DNA from: Rhodoferax potami
GTDB taxonomy: Bacteria > Pseudomonadota > Gammaproteobacteria > Burkholderiales > Burkholderiaceae_C
Direction of reading: 5' to 3'
DNA: 64,000 bases
Assembly (NCBI RefSeq): GCF_032193805.1
Contig: NZ_JAVBIK010000001.1
Span: forward strand, 1,447,001 to 1,511,000
The notes below the pieces were generated by a model. It was not told where the DNA came from. It ran no database searches and worked only from the letters and a program-made list of their open reading frames with translations. Position 1 is the stretch's first letter. Every line of letters starts with the position of its first letter. This document shows, piece after piece, positions 33,350 through 42,466 of the stretch. The translations under genes and the position numbers were made by a program.

Positions 33350-35329
33350 TTAACCAGCGGCACTGTCCGGCGCGATCATTGGTGCCACGAGCGGCATGCG
33401 GATGCGGAAGCACGCACCCGAGTCAGGCAGGTTGCTCACATCGATGGTGCCGCCCAGTGTTTTGGTCACCAGGTTGTAGACGATATTGAGCCCCAGACCA
33501 CTGCCGCCTTGCCCCAGACGGGTGGTGAAAAACGGGTCAAAAACCCGCGCTAGGTGCGCTGCCGGTATGCCGCGTCCGTTGTCCGAGACCAGCAGTTCCA
33601 GCCGGTTGTCGCCGTCGAGGCGGGCGGTGATCTGGATGGTGCCGGGCGGGCCGTTGTCGTCGAACGCGTGGATCAGGGCGTTGTTCATCAAATTGGTGAG
33701 CACCTGCCCCAAGGGGCCGGGGTAGCTGTTGAGCTCGACATCGTGCGGGATATCGGTGGTCACCTTGTGCGGCGACTTGCGGATGGTGGGCCCCAGCGTC
33801 AGCAGAATTTCGGCCACCGTGTGCTGCAACTCAAAATTGCGCCGGTTTAAGCTGGTCTGGTCCACCGCCACTTGCTTGAAGCTGGCCACCAGCTCTGCCG
33901 CATGTTGCAGGCCGCGCATCAAGATGCCGGCGCCTTGCTGGGTGTTGGCCACGAACTCGTCCAGCCGGCTGCGGGTCAAGCCTTTGCTCATGCTCTGCGC
34001 AAAATTGTCGGCATGGTCTTGCAGGGTGCTGGCCACGGTGAGGCTGTTGCCGATCGGGGTGTTCAGCTCGTGGGCAATGCCGGCCACCAAAGAGCCCAAA
34101 GCCGACATTTTTTCGGCGCGCACCAGCTCGGACTGGGCGGCGCGCAGTTGCCCCAAAGCATCGGTCAGCTCCTGGGTGCGCTCTTGGACACGGTGCTCCA
34201 GGGTGGCGTTGAGCTGGAGGATGTTTTCGTCGTAGCGGTGCTGCTCGGTGATGTCGTCAAACGCCATGATCAACACCTCTTGCCCCTCCAACCACACCAC
34301 CCGGCCGGACAGTTCGCAATAGATCTCGGCCCCATGCAAGCCGCGGCTCATCCACGCCTGAAAGTTGGATAGCTCCCCAGTTTTTTGCAAGGTGTCCAGC
34401 GCTTTTTCGCGCACGCTCAGGTCTTTCCAGATGCCGACCCGCTTGCCGTTGGTTCCGATCACGCTGGCGCGGTCCATGCCGAACACGCGGCCCCACGCGG
34501 AGTTGACATCGAGGGTCTGTACCTCGTCGCCCATGGTCGACACTGACATGGCCACTGGCGAGGCATCAAAAATCGCGGCAAATTTGGCCTGGCTGTCGCG
34601 CAGCGCCTGTTCGGTGCGGGCCCGCTCTTCGAGCTCGCGCTGCAGCGCCAAGGTTTTCTGCTCGCGCTCGCCGAGCAATGCGCCAAGGTCGATCCGCATA
34701 GTGTCGAGCGCGTTGGAGAGCTGGCCCATTTCGTCATTTTTGGGGCTGGCTACCGACTCGGACAAATCCCCGCGGGCCAGGCGCAAGGCACTTTCCCGCA
34801 AGCGCAGCATGGGTTGCACGATGCGGCTGCTGAACAAGGGCCAAATAAAGGCAAACGCCAGCGCGACCTGCAGCAGCAAGGCGCCGGAGAAGCGCATCAA
34901 CTCATCACGCGCCTCAGCCTGCACCTGCAGGGTGGACATGGTGACGCTCAAGTTACCGACCCGGGCGCCGTTGTAAGTGATTTCGCGCTCTTCTTGCCGC
35001 TGGTTGTCGATATCGCCCGAGGCGTCGCCACGCTTGACGAAGGGCTCGCCGAACTCGTCGGTCACGGTCACACTCACCACGTCGGGGTTGCGCATCACGG
35101 CTTCGACCAGCTCGATCGCCACACCCCGGTCCAGATTCCACACCGCCACCGCCATGCCGCGCGACAGTACGTCGGCATATTGCTTGAGGGGGACTTCGAC
35201 CCGCAGTGTGACCTCAGTCTCCAGCTTGCTGGTGACCTGAAAGCCGGCGAAAAACAGGGCTGGCAACAGAATGCCGGCAGCCACCCCGAGCATCAGCGTT
35301 TGGCGCAGCGAAAAACTCGGGAACTTCAC
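33350..35329 (-). CDS. Sensor histidine kinase with HAMP and PAS domains (orphan)
   Basis: The product has a TM helix near the N terminus (LMLGVAAGILLPALFFAGF), a periplasmic domain, a second TM helix (GALLLQVALAFAFIWPLFS), HAMP, PAS, and a HisKA domain with the phospho-His in LVAGIAHELNTPIGNSLTVA. The ATPase part has the N box VLTNLMNNALIHAF, VSDNGRGIPAAH, and GGSGLGLNIVYNLV. No response regulator is adjacent. I chose the GTG at 35329, about 659 residues. An in-frame TTG at 35425 gives 691 residues, so the start is uncertain. It lies nine bases after the creatininase gene start. Confidence 0.88.
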   Translation of the reverse strand: MKFPSFSLRQTLMLGVAAGILLPALFFAGFQVTSKLETEVTLRVEVPLKQYADVLSRGMAVAVWNLDRGVAIELVEAVMRNPDVVSVTVTDEFGEPFVKRGDASGDIDNQRQEEREITYNGARVGNLSVTMSTLQVQAEARDELMRFSGALLLQVALAFAFIWPLFSSRIVQPMLRLRESALRLARGDLSESVASPKNDEMGQLSNALDTMRIDLGALLGEREQKTLALQRELEERARTEQALRDSQAKFAAIFDASPVAMSVSTMGDEVQTLDVNSAWGRVFGMDRASVIGTNGKRVGIWKDLSVREKALDTLQKTGELSNFQAWMSRGLHGAEIYCELSGRVVWLEGQEVLIMAFDDITEQHRYDENILQLNATLEHRVQERTQELTDALGQLRAAQSELVRAEKMSALGSLVAGIAHELNTPIGNSLTVASTLQDHADNFAQSMSKGLTRSRLDEFVANTQQGAGILMRGLQHAAELVASFKQVAVDQTSLNRRNFELQHTVAEILLTLGPTIRKSPHKVTTDIPHDVELNSYPGPLGQVLTNLMNNALIHAFDDNGPPGTIQITARLDGDNRLELLVSDNGRGIPAAHLARVFDPFFTTRLGQGGSGLGLNIVYNLVTKTLGGTIDVSNLPDSGACFRIRMPLVAPMIAPDSAAG

Positions 35330-35544
35330 GCGGAACGGGCCTTTCCGAAGGTTGTACCAAAGTGCTGTCGCAGTATGGCCGCGGGCAGCGGTGCGGGTCA
35401 AGCGCACAAAGCGCAGTTGCAACAACCGTACCTGTTTGGCCTGCCTGTTATAACCCAGCGCAAGTACCCCAGCCCTCGCAAGCCAGCCCCACGGCCCGCC
35501 CCGCGCGAGGAACTATTGCCCGCCCTTGTGGCTCTGACCAGCAG

Positions 35545-37809
35545 ATGAACGACTCCTCTTTTTGCGCCCGCGTGCGCCGCCTGCCTGCCGCTCTCTTTTT
35601 TATAGCTGCTTGCGCACTGTTTTCGGGGGCTTATGCCCAATTGGGGCCTGCAACCAGCCCCATTCTGGGCGGACCCGCTGCGAGCGCAGCCGCGGGGGCC
35701 ACGGTGCGCACCGAACAGGTGAGCGCCGAGCTGTTGGTGCATGCGCCCGACGGGCTCACGCCTGGCAGCACCCTGTGGCTGGGCTTGCGGCTGCAACACC
35801 AGCCCCATTGGCACACCTATTGGAAAAACCCTGGCGACTCCGGCCTGCCCACGCTGCTGCAGTGGACGTTGCCGCCCGGCCTGAGTGCCGGCGAGATTGC
35901 CTGGCCGGCCCCGCAAAAGATCGCCATCGGCACCCTGGCCAACCTGGGCTACGTGGGCGAGGTGCTGCTGCCGGTGCCCGTGCAGGTAAGCCGCGACTTC
36001 AAGGCCACCGGGCTACCCCCGGGCGCCGAGGTGCAGCTGGCGGCCAGCTGGCTGGTGTGCCGCGAAGAGTGCATTCCCCAAGAGGGCCGTTTCAGTGTGC
36101 GGATACCGGCCCAAGGCTCCACCGCGCTGCACGCCGGGCTCTTCAAGGCGGCGTGGGCCGCTGCGCCGCAGCCCTTCACCGGCAAATTTGAAGTGACCGC
36201 TGAGCCCGAAGGCCTGCGCCTGCAGGCAAGCGGCCTGCCCGCTGCATGGGTGGGCCGGGCCCTCCAGGCACTGCCTGAAACCGCCGAGTTGCTCGACACC
36301 CCGGCCCTGCCCTCCAACACCGACCGCTTGCACCAAGGCGCACTCCAGCTCCGCCAGCAAGGCTGGGATGGCACCACCTGGCGGGCCTGGCTGCCTTACG
36401 CCGCCCAACGCAACACCTCGCCCACGCGCTTGGCGTGGGTGCTGAGCGCCGGTGGCACCGAGAGCCTGCGCGCCGAGGTGCCTGTGAACGGCACTTGGCC
36501 GCCGGTGACCGCGATGGCCACCGTCTCGCCAGCCCTGCAAGCCGCGCTGGACAGCAATGCGCGTGGCAACGCTACACCGCCCGCCGCGCAAAGCGGCTGG
36601 GCCTGGATGCTGATGGGCGCCCTGCTGGGCGGGCTGATTTTGAATTTGATGCCCTGCGTGTTCCCGGTGCTGGCGCTCAAGGTGCTGGGCTTTGCCGGCC
36701 AAAGCGCCCAGCCCCGTGGCCAGCAACGCGCCCAGGGCTTGGCCTACACCGCCGGTGTGGTGCTGTCTTTCATGGCGCTGGGTGGCTTGCTGCTGGCGCT
36801 GCGCGCCGGGGGCGAGCAGCTGGGTTGGGGCTTTCAGCTGCAGTCTCCCGCGGTGATTGTGGCGCTGGCCTTGTTGTTCACCCTGCTGGCGATGAACCTG
36901 GCCGGTTGGCTGCACATAGGCAGCGTGGTGCCCGACCGTTTGGCCGGACTGCAACTGCGGCCCCCGGTGGCCGAGGCATTTTTGTCGGGGGTGTTGGCGG
37001 TGGCGATTGCCTCGCCGTGCACCGCGCCGTTCATGGGCGCGTCGCTGGGCTATGCCATTACTTTGCCGGGGGCGCAGTCTTTGGTGTTGTTTGCGGCACT
37101 GGGCTTCGGCATGGCCTTGCCTTACCTGCTGGCGAGCTGGTGGCCCGCGGTAGGCCGGATGCTGCCGCGCCCCGGTGCCTGGATGGAGACTTTCAAGCAT
37201 TTCCTGGCATTCCCCATGGCAGCTACCGTGGTGTGGCTGGTGTGGGTGCTGGGTCATCTGGCCGGTGTGGATGGTGCTGCCAGCTTGCTGCTGCTGCTCT
37301 TGAGCGTGGGCCTTGGGGTCTGGGCGCGGCGGCAAACCGGCCGTGGCAAAGTGGCATTTACTATCATTTCTATAGCTGCTTGCGCACTGTCTATAAGCGC
37401 CACATGGCAATTTGGCTTAAAAACTGCGGAGGAGCCTACCGCGCGCACTACCGGTGCCGCACCGGCAGGTGCCAACTGGCAGCCATGGTCTGATGCCGCA
37501 GTGCAAGCCGCGCTGCAGCAAGGCAAGCCGGTGTTTGTGGATTTCACGGCCGCCTGGTGCATTACCTGCCAGGTGAACAAGAAAACCACCTTGGGCCAAG
37601 CCGAGGTGGAGGCCGCTTTTGCCGCCAAACAAGTCACCCTGCTGCGGGCAGACTGGACCCGGCGTGACCCCGCCATCACCCGCGCGCTAGAACAACTCGG
37701 TCGCAGCGGCGTGCCGGTCTATGTGCTGTACGCCCCGGGGCGCAGCCCCCAAGTGCTGACCGAGTTGCTCACGCCCGGCGAGGTGCTCGGCACCCTGGCC
37801 ATCTTGTAA
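35545..37809 (+). CDS. DsbD/ScsB-type thiol:disulfide interchange reductase
   Basis: The 754-residue protein carries electrons from cytoplasmic thioredoxin to periplasmic thiols. It has a signal peptide, a periplasmic N-terminal domain with the pair in WLVCREECIPQEG, and an eight-helix core with Cys in LNLMPCVFPVLALK and ASPCTAPFMGASLG. A C-terminal thioredoxin domain follows, with CXXC in TAAWCITCQVNKK (Cys672 and Cys675). Start ATG 35545 is preceded by a modest ribosome site. Two copies of the dispersed repeat are in frame: one encodes IAACAL in the signal peptide (residues 20-25) and another encodes IAACAL in a late TM helix (610-615). Confidence 0.92.
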   Translation: MNDSSFCARVRRLPAALFFIAACALFSGAYAQLGPATSPILGGPAASAAAGATVRTEQVSAELLVHAPDGLTPGSTLWLGLRLQHQPHWHTYWKNPGDSGLPTLLQWTLPPGLSAGEIAWPAPQKIAIGTLANLGYVGEVLLPVPVQVSRDFKATGLPPGAEVQLAASWLVCREECIPQEGRFSVRIPAQGSTALHAGLFKAAWAAAPQPFTGKFEVTAEPEGLRLQASGLPAAWVGRALQALPETAELLDTPALPSNTDRLHQGALQLRQQGWDGTTWRAWLPYAAQRNTSPTRLAWVLSAGGTESLRAEVPVNGTWPPVTAMATVSPALQAALDSNARGNATPPAAQSGWAWMLMGALLGGLILNLMPCVFPVLALKVLGFAGQSAQPRGQQRAQGLAYTAGVVLSFMALGGLLLALRAGGEQLGWGFQLQSPAVIVALALLFTLLAMNLAGWLHIGSVVPDRLAGLQLRPPVAEAFLSGVLAVAIASPCTAPFMGASLGYAITLPGAQSLVLFAALGFGMALPYLLASWWPAVGRMLPRPGAWMETFKHFLAFPMAATVVWLVWVLGHLAGVDGAASLLLLLLSVGLGVWARRQTGRGKVAFTIISIAACALSISATWQFGLKTAEEPTARTTGAAPAGANWQPWSDAAVQAALQQGKPVFVDFTAAWCITCQVNKKTTLGQAEVEAAFAAKQVTLLRADWTRRDPAITRALEQLGRSGVPVYVLYAPGRSPQVLTELLTPGEVLGTLAIL
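35591..35628. repeat. Dispersed repeat copy 6, in frame in the DsbD signal peptide
   Basis: CTCTTTTTTATAGCTGCTTG then CGCACTGTTTTCGGGGGC is the most regular copy of the repeat. The core ATAGCTGCTTGCGCACT is translated as IAACAL, the hydrophobic centre of the signal peptide. Confidence 0.8.
37358..37400. repeat. Dispersed repeat copy 7, in frame in a late TM helix of the DsbD gene
   Basis: TTACTATCATTTCTATAGCT then GCTTGCGCACTGTCTATAAGCGC carries the same core as copy 6. It is in the same frame, giving TIISIAACALSISATW in the last membrane segment before the thioredoxin domain. Confidence 0.8.
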
Positions 37810-37840
37810 GCGCCCACACACCTTCGCCCGACCGACCACC

Positions 37841-38257
37841 ATGCCCTCCATCGACACCGACATCCTTCACTCGCTGCTGTTCCCGCCCCGCACCGTGGCG
37901 GTGGTGGGCCTGTCGCCCAAGCCGCACCGCGAGAGTTTCAAGGTGGCGGCCTACATGCAGCGGCATGGCTGGCGCATCGTGCCGATCAACCCGAACGCCG
38001 CCGAGATCTTAGGCGAAAAGGCCTACCCCAGCCTCACCGAGGCCGCGGCGCATGAAACGATTGCCATGGTGAACGTATTCCGCAACAGCGAGGATGTGCC
38101 GCCGGTGGTGGACGAGGCGATTGCCATCGGCGCCCCCGCGATCTGGCTGCAACTCGGCATCCGCAACGACGACGCCATGGCCCGCGCTCGGGCGGCCGGC
38201 ATGCAGACCGTGCAGGACAAGTGCCTACTGATAGAGCACGCGCGCGCCGCCCATTGA
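37841..38257 (+). CDS. CoA-binding domain protein (YccU-like)
   Basis: The 138-residue single-domain protein has a Rossmann fold typical of CoA-binding proteins. The N-terminal loop is PPRTVAVVGLSPKPHRES, followed by AYMQRHGWRIVPINPNAAEI. Then IWLQLGIRNDDAMARARAAG and the QDKCLLIEH motif near the C terminus match the succinyl-CoA-synthetase-like family. Function is unknown. It starts 31 bases after the DsbD-type gene in the same direction. Confidence 0.87.
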   Translation: MPSIDTDILHSLLFPPRTVAVVGLSPKPHRESFKVAAYMQRHGWRIVPINPNAAEILGEKAYPSLTEAAAHETIAMVNVFRNSEDVPPVVDEAIAIGAPAIWLQLGIRNDDAMARARAAGMQTVQDKCLLIEHARAAH

Positions 38258-38362
38258 GGCACTTGCGTGCGGCCACAGGACAAGCCGTCGGGGTACGGGC
38301 AATGATGTCTTGACTTGAGGCAAGACAAAAGCGGCAGGCGCTTGAACTGCGACAATCGGTCC

Positions 38363-39526
38363 ATGACCGACATCAACCCCACCAACGCACCTTTCGCAGT
38401 CGAGGCCACCACCTTTGACGGCCTGCACAACCCCACTTTTCTGCAGGCCTGCATGCGCCAGGCTACGCCTCACACCCCTGTGTGGTTGATGCGCCAGGCC
38501 GGCCGCTACCTGCCGGAATACGTGGCCACCCGCGCTACCGCCGGCAGCTTCATGGGCTTGGCCACCAACCGCGAATACGCCACCGAGGTGACCCTGCAAC
38601 CCCTGGAGCGCTACCCGCTGGATGCGGCCATTTTGTTCAGCGACATCCTGACAGTGCCGGACGCCATGGGCCTGGGCCTGTCGTTCGCCCAGGGCGAAGG
38701 CCCACGCTTTGCCAGCCCCATCAAAAACGAGGCCGATGTGGCCAAGCTCGAAGTGCCCGACATGGCCAAGCTGCAATACGTGTTTGATGCGGTGAGCAGC
38801 ATCCGCAAGGCGCTCACCGTAGACGGCAAGGGCCGCGTGCCCCTGATCGGCTTCAGTGGCAGCCCTTGGACACTGGCCTGCTACATGGTCGAAGGCAAAG
38901 GCAGCGACGACTACCGCCTGGTCAAAACCATGATGTACAGCCGCCCGGACCTGATGCACCGCATGCTGGCCATCAACGCGGACTCGGTCGCCGCCTATCT
39001 GAATGCCCAGATCGACGCCGGCGCCCAAGCGGTCATGGTGTTTGACAGCTGGGGCGGCGTGCTGGCCGATGGCGCTTTCCAAGAGTTCAGCCTGGCCTAC
39101 ACCGCACGGGTGTTGAAGCAGCTCAAGCGCTTCGGCACCGACGGCAAAGTGGTGCCACGCATTGTGTTTACCAAAGGCGGCGGCTTGTGGCTGCAAGACA
39201 TGCAGGCGCTGGACTGCGAAGTGCTGGGCCTCGACTGGACGGTCAACCTTGCCAAAGCCCGTGCTTTGGTGGGAGGCAGTGAGAACGGCCCCGGCAAGGC
39301 ATTGCAGGGCAACATCGACCCCAACGTCTTGTTTGCGCCACCGGCTGCAATTGAGGCAGAAGTGGCCAAAGTCTTGAACAGTTTCGGCACGCCCTATCAA
39401 GGCAGCGGCACCGGCCCCACGCACATCTTCAACCTGGGCCACGGCATCAGCCAGTACACCCCACCGGAACATGTGGCGGCACTGGTGGCAGCGGTACACA
39501 GCCACTCCAAAAACTTGCGCGCTTGA
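38363..39526 (+). CDS. hemE: Uroporphyrinogen decarboxylase HemE
   Basis: HemE converts uroporphyrinogen III to coproporphyrinogen III in cytoplasmic heme synthesis. The 387-residue enzyme contains [15 protein letters not shown] (the family signature with the catalytic-site Arg residues) and [15 protein letters not shown] with the active-site Asp. It also has [20 protein letters not shown] near 165 and the C-terminal [15 protein letters not shown]. Start ATG 38363 is favoured because the residues upstream of it are not conserved in the family. Confidence 0.96.
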   Translation: MTDINPTNAPFAVEATTFDGLHNPTFLQACMRQATPHTPVWLMRQAGRYLPEYVATRATAGSFMGLATNREYATEVTLQPLERYPLDAAILFSDILTVPDAMGLGLSFAQGEGPRFASPIKNEADVAKLEVPDMAKLQYVFDAVSSIRKALTVDGKGRVPLIGFSGSPWTLACYMVEGKGSDDYRLVKTMMYSRPDLMHRMLAINADSVAAYLNAQIDAGAQAVMVFDSWGGVLADGAFQEFSLAYTARVLKQLKRFGTDGKVVPRIVFTKGGGLWLQDMQALDCEVLGLDWTVNLAKARALVGGSENGPGKALQGNIDPNVLFAPPAAIEAEVAKVLNSFGTPYQGSGTGPTHIFNLGHGISQYTPPEHVAALVAAVHSHSKNLRA

Positions 39527-39619
39527 TCGGCTACCACGTTTTTTTTGAAAAAACAAAGTTTCCGACACTTAGTTATGCACAAAAATGGCGATTTAGGGTT
39601 AACCCTTAATCCCCTTGGT

Positions 39620-39651
39620 AGGAGCAGCGCTACAAAACCGATAGCGCTCCT
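39620..39651. repeat. Inverted-repeat element related to the dispersed repeat (uncertain)
   Basis: GGAGC, AG, CGCTA and TAGCG, CTCC form an imperfect hairpin around ACAAAACCGA. The CGCTA and TAGCGCTCCTAA ends look like the outer arms of copies 2 and 5, but the centre differs. It is listed as a possible diverged member only. Confidence 0.4.
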
Positions 39652-39665
39652 AAGTGCTTGATTTA
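39650..39665. repeat. Left arm of a 16-base perfect inverted repeat
   Basis: CTAAGTGCTTGATTTA is exactly complementary to TAAATCAAGCACTTAG at 39798-39813. Part of it (CTTGATTTATA with the next bases) recurs as a direct repeat at 39712-39722. Confidence 0.85.
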
Positions 39666-39797
39666 TATAGATTTCTGTTTTTGCTTTTTTTCTGGGCAGC
39701 GTAAGAAAACCCTTGATTTATAAGACCTGAAGCGCGGCTCAAGGCACATATCAACAAAGTTATCCACAGAAAACCTGAATCAAATGCAAACCTCTTG

Positions 39798-39813
39798 TAA
39801 ATCAAGCACTTAG
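39798..39813. repeat. Right arm of the 16-base perfect inverted repeat
   Basis: TAAATCAAGCACTTAG is the reverse complement of 39650-39665. The 132-base spacer is too long for a terminator. It could be a protein-binding site or a replication-related element. Confidence 0.85.
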
Positions 39814-39898
39814 CCCTCATTCCGCAAGTTCACCTCAAGAAGACGCCCCAAGTGACATTCCGCATCACGAGAAGTCAGACGACCTCCGGACCCTGCCC

Positions 39899-42037
39899 AT
39901 GAGCCATTGGCTGCCCGTTTTGGTGCACACGCCGGCGCATGCGGCGCTCGGACCCGTGCTCACCTACCGCAGCGAACAGCTGTTGCCGGCCGGCACCCTG
40001 GTACGGGTGCCCTTGGGCAAGCGCGAGACGCTGGGTGTGGTGTGGGACGCAGCGACTGCTGAGGCCACCGGCGAGTTCGACCCCGCCAAGGTGCGTGACA
40101 TAGCCGGTGTGCTGGAGGGCATACCGCCCTTGAGTCGGGCCTGGCAGCAACTCTTGAGCTTTACCGCCGCCTACTACCAGCGCTCGGCCGGCGAAGTGGC
40201 GCTGGCCGCCTTGCCCCCGCAGCTGCGCGAGTTGAACCCCGAGCAGGTGGCGCGGCGCCTCAAGCGCAAAAAGGTGGATGCGGGTGCCGGCGGCGCGGTG
40301 CTGGCAGCACCGGCACTCAGCCCCGAGCAAGCTGCGGCGATTGCCCAGATCGATAGCCACAGCGGGCCCTTCTTGCTGTTCGGCGCCACCGGCAGCGGCA
40401 AAACCGAGGTGTATTTGCACTGCGTGCACAAGTTGCTGGCAGCCGACCCGGATGCCCAGGCGCTGGTCATGGTGCCGGAAATCAACCTCACCCCCCAGCT
40501 GGAAGAGCGCTTCAAGGCCCGCTTTGCCCCGCTCTACGGCGAACAGGCCGTGGTCAGCCTGCACAGCGGCATGACCAACCCGCAGCGCCTCAAAAGCTGG
40601 CTCAGCGCCCATGGCGGGGCGGCCCGCATCGTGCTGGGTACGCGGATGGCGGTGTTTGCCAGTCTGCCCAAACTGCGACTCATCGTGGTCGACGAAGAGC
40701 ACGACCCCAGCTACAAGAGCGGCGAAGGGGCCCGCTACTCGGCGCGCGACCTCGCGGTGTACCGCGGCAAGTTGGAGGGGGCCAAGGTCGTCCTCGGCTC
40801 GGCCACGCCCTCGCTGGAGACTTGGCACCACAGCCGCCCAGCCGTTGACGGCGGGCGCTACCTGCGCCTGCACATGCCAAGCCGTATCGGAGAGTCTTCC
40901 AGATTACCGCTGGTGCGCCGGGTGGACATGAACCACCAGCCCCGGCGCGCCATTTTCTCGACACCGCTGATTGCCGCCATCACCGAGCGGGTGGCGCGCG
41001 GCGAGCAAGTCATGGTGTTTTTGAACCGGCGCGGCTACGCACCGGTGCTCACCTGCGAAGACTGTGGCTGGAAGAGCGAATGCCCGCACTGCAGCGCATT
41101 CCGCGTGTTCCACAAAATCGACCGCACCCTGCGCTGCCACCACTGCGGCTTTACCGAGCGGGTGCCACGCGCCTGCCCGGACTGCGGCAATGTGGACATT
41201 GCCCCCTTCGGCCGCGGCACCGAGCAGCTGGAGGAACACCTGGCCGAGTTGCTGGTGGATGTGCGACGCCATGGCTCCGTCACCCCCGAGAACCCCGACG
41301 GCGAACATGTGCGTATTGCACGCATCGACGCCGACAGCACCAAACTCAAAGGCCAGCTCGAAGAGCAACTGGCCGCCGTGCATGCGGGCGACGTGGATGT
41401 GCTGGTGGGCACGCAAATGATTGCCAAGGGCCACGACTTCCGCCGCATCACGCTGGTCGCAGCGGTGAACCCGGACGGCGCCTTGTTCAGCAGCGACTTC
41501 CGGGCGCCCGAGCGCTTGTTCAGCTTGCTGATGCAGGCCGCAGGTCGCGCGGGGCGCGATGCGTCACTGGGCGCGCAGAGCGAGGTGTGGCTGCAAACCT
41601 TCCAGCCCGAACACGGCCTGTACGCCGCCCTCAAGAAGCACGACTACCCCACCTTCGCGGCGCAGCAGCTCAAAGAGCGCGAGCAAGCCAATATGCCGCC
41701 CTTCAGCGCCCAAGCGCTGGTGCGCGCTGAGGCCAAGACGCAGGAGGCTGCACAGGCGTTCTTGAACGCCGCCCGCACCTTCGCCCAAACCGAAATGGCC
41801 GCGTGGGACGGCTGGGCCGAGGCGCTGGCACAAGTCTTCCTTTACCCCGCCGTGCCCATGGCCATCCAGCGGGTGGCCAATATCGAGCGGGCCCAAATGC
41901 TTATCGAGTGCCCCTCACGCGCCACGCTCCAGCAGTTCCTGACCGCCTGGCAAAGCGTGCTCCACGCCACCCGCAGCCAGCCCGAGTGCAAAGGGCTGAT
42001 CCGCTGGGCGATTGATGTGGATCCGTTGGCGATTTGA
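39899..42037 (+). CDS. priA: Primosomal replication-restart helicase PriA
   Basis: PriA reloads the replisome at stalled forks. The 712-residue protein has an N-terminal DNA-binding domain and Walker A GATGSGKTEVYL at about residue 162. The DEAH-type box is VDEEHDPSYK. The zinc-binding insert has CEDCGWKSECPHCSAF and LRCHHCGFTERVPRACPDCG. The helicase C-terminal VLVGTQMIAKGHDFRRITLV and QAAGRAGRDASLG follow. All eight zinc-ligand Cys are present. ATG 39899 gives a standard N terminus (MSHWLPVLVHTPAHAAL). Confidence 0.96.
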   Translation: MSHWLPVLVHTPAHAALGPVLTYRSEQLLPAGTLVRVPLGKRETLGVVWDAATAEATGEFDPAKVRDIAGVLEGIPPLSRAWQQLLSFTAAYYQRSAGEVALAALPPQLRELNPEQVARRLKRKKVDAGAGGAVLAAPALSPEQAAAIAQIDSHSGPFLLFGATGSGKTEVYLHCVHKLLAADPDAQALVMVPEINLTPQLEERFKARFAPLYGEQAVVSLHSGMTNPQRLKSWLSAHGGAARIVLGTRMAVFASLPKLRLIVVDEEHDPSYKSGEGARYSARDLAVYRGKLEGAKVVLGSATPSLETWHHSRPAVDGGRYLRLHMPSRIGESSRLPLVRRVDMNHQPRRAIFSTPLIAAITERVARGEQVMVFLNRRGYAPVLTCEDCGWKSECPHCSAFRVFHKIDRTLRCHHCGFTERVPRACPDCGNVDIAPFGRGTEQLEEHLAELLVDVRRHGSVTPENPDGEHVRIARIDADSTKLKGQLEEQLAAVHAGDVDVLVGTQMIAKGHDFRRITLVAAVNPDGALFSSDFRAPERLFSLLMQAAGRAGRDASLGAQSEVWLQTFQPEHGLYAALKKHDYPTFAAQQLKEREQANMPPFSAQALVRAEAKTQEAAQAFLNAARTFAQTEMAAWDGWAEALAQVFLYPAVPMAIQRVANIERAQMLIECPSRATLQQFLTAWQSVLHATRSQPECKGLIRWAIDVDPLAI

Positions 42038-42074
42038 AGCAAGTCCTGGCTCTGCTTGAAAGGCTCCGCGCCCG

Positions 42075-42431
42075 ATGACACCCTGCCCCCATTGCCAAGG
42101 CGCCGGCGTGCCCTTGTCAGCAAAGAGACGCTCCAGCCGTGAACACCCTGCGGTCTGCAGCTTGTGCGGCAAGCTATCCCACGTGATTGCAAGCTCCAGC
42201 TCGGGCATATTTTGGTTTTCACTGTTTATTGTGGGCACCTTCTATTTGATCGGTGCAATCAACGAGGTAACGCTCTTGGGTTGGCTCGGTGTGCCAATAG
42301 CCATGGCGTGCTACCGATGGGCATGGAAGCGAGCCGCGCTTTGGCCCATTACCGGTGACAGCGCAAAGTCATCGCGGCAAGCCAGCCGACTAGTCAATGC
42401 ACTCGGTTTACTGGGAATTTTCTGGTCCTAG
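42075..42431 (+). CDS. Hypothetical protein with N-terminal zinc ribbon and membrane helices
   Basis: The 118-residue product has four Cys in two pairs (CPHC at 4-7 and CSLC at 28-31), a likely zinc ribbon. Two hydrophobic segments follow (GIFWFSLFIVGTFYLIGAI and LLGWLGVPIAMACY). No family was recognised. Base use is less GC-rich than in the flanking genes, and it is followed by another small exported protein. Possibly acquired or fast-evolving. Confidence 0.65.
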   Translation: MTPCPHCQGAGVPLSAKRRSSREHPAVCSLCGKLSHVIASSSSGIFWFSLFIVGTFYLIGAINEVTLLGWLGVPIAMACYRWAWKRAALWPITGDSAKSSRQASRLVNALGLLGIFWS

Positions 42432-42466
42432 CACTCGCTATTTGCAAGAAAACTCGGATAGAGATC

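Larger units (their letters stand above)
39527..39898. other. AT-rich hemE-priA gap with DnaA-box-like sites and a 16-base inverted repeat
   Basis: This 372-base gap is the longest gene-free stretch and is clearly AT-richer than its surroundings. It contains TTATGCACA (39573-39581) and TTATCCACA (39760-39768), both fitting TTWTNCACA. It also has an A/T hairpin (GTTTTTT, TTG, AAAAAAC near 39538), a 16-base inverted repeat (39650-39665 and 39798-39813), and a second direct copy of CTTGATTTATA (39712-39722). The priA and any hemE regulatory signals must also be here. No ORF of substance is seen. Confidence 0.7.

Noticed and set aside
39527..39898. Claim of a chromosome origin next to hemE
   Set aside because: Only two DnaA-box-like sites are present, no dnaA, dnaN or gyrB is near, and Comamonadaceae origins are normally near dnaA. 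The stretch is kept as a possible DnaA-binding control region only.
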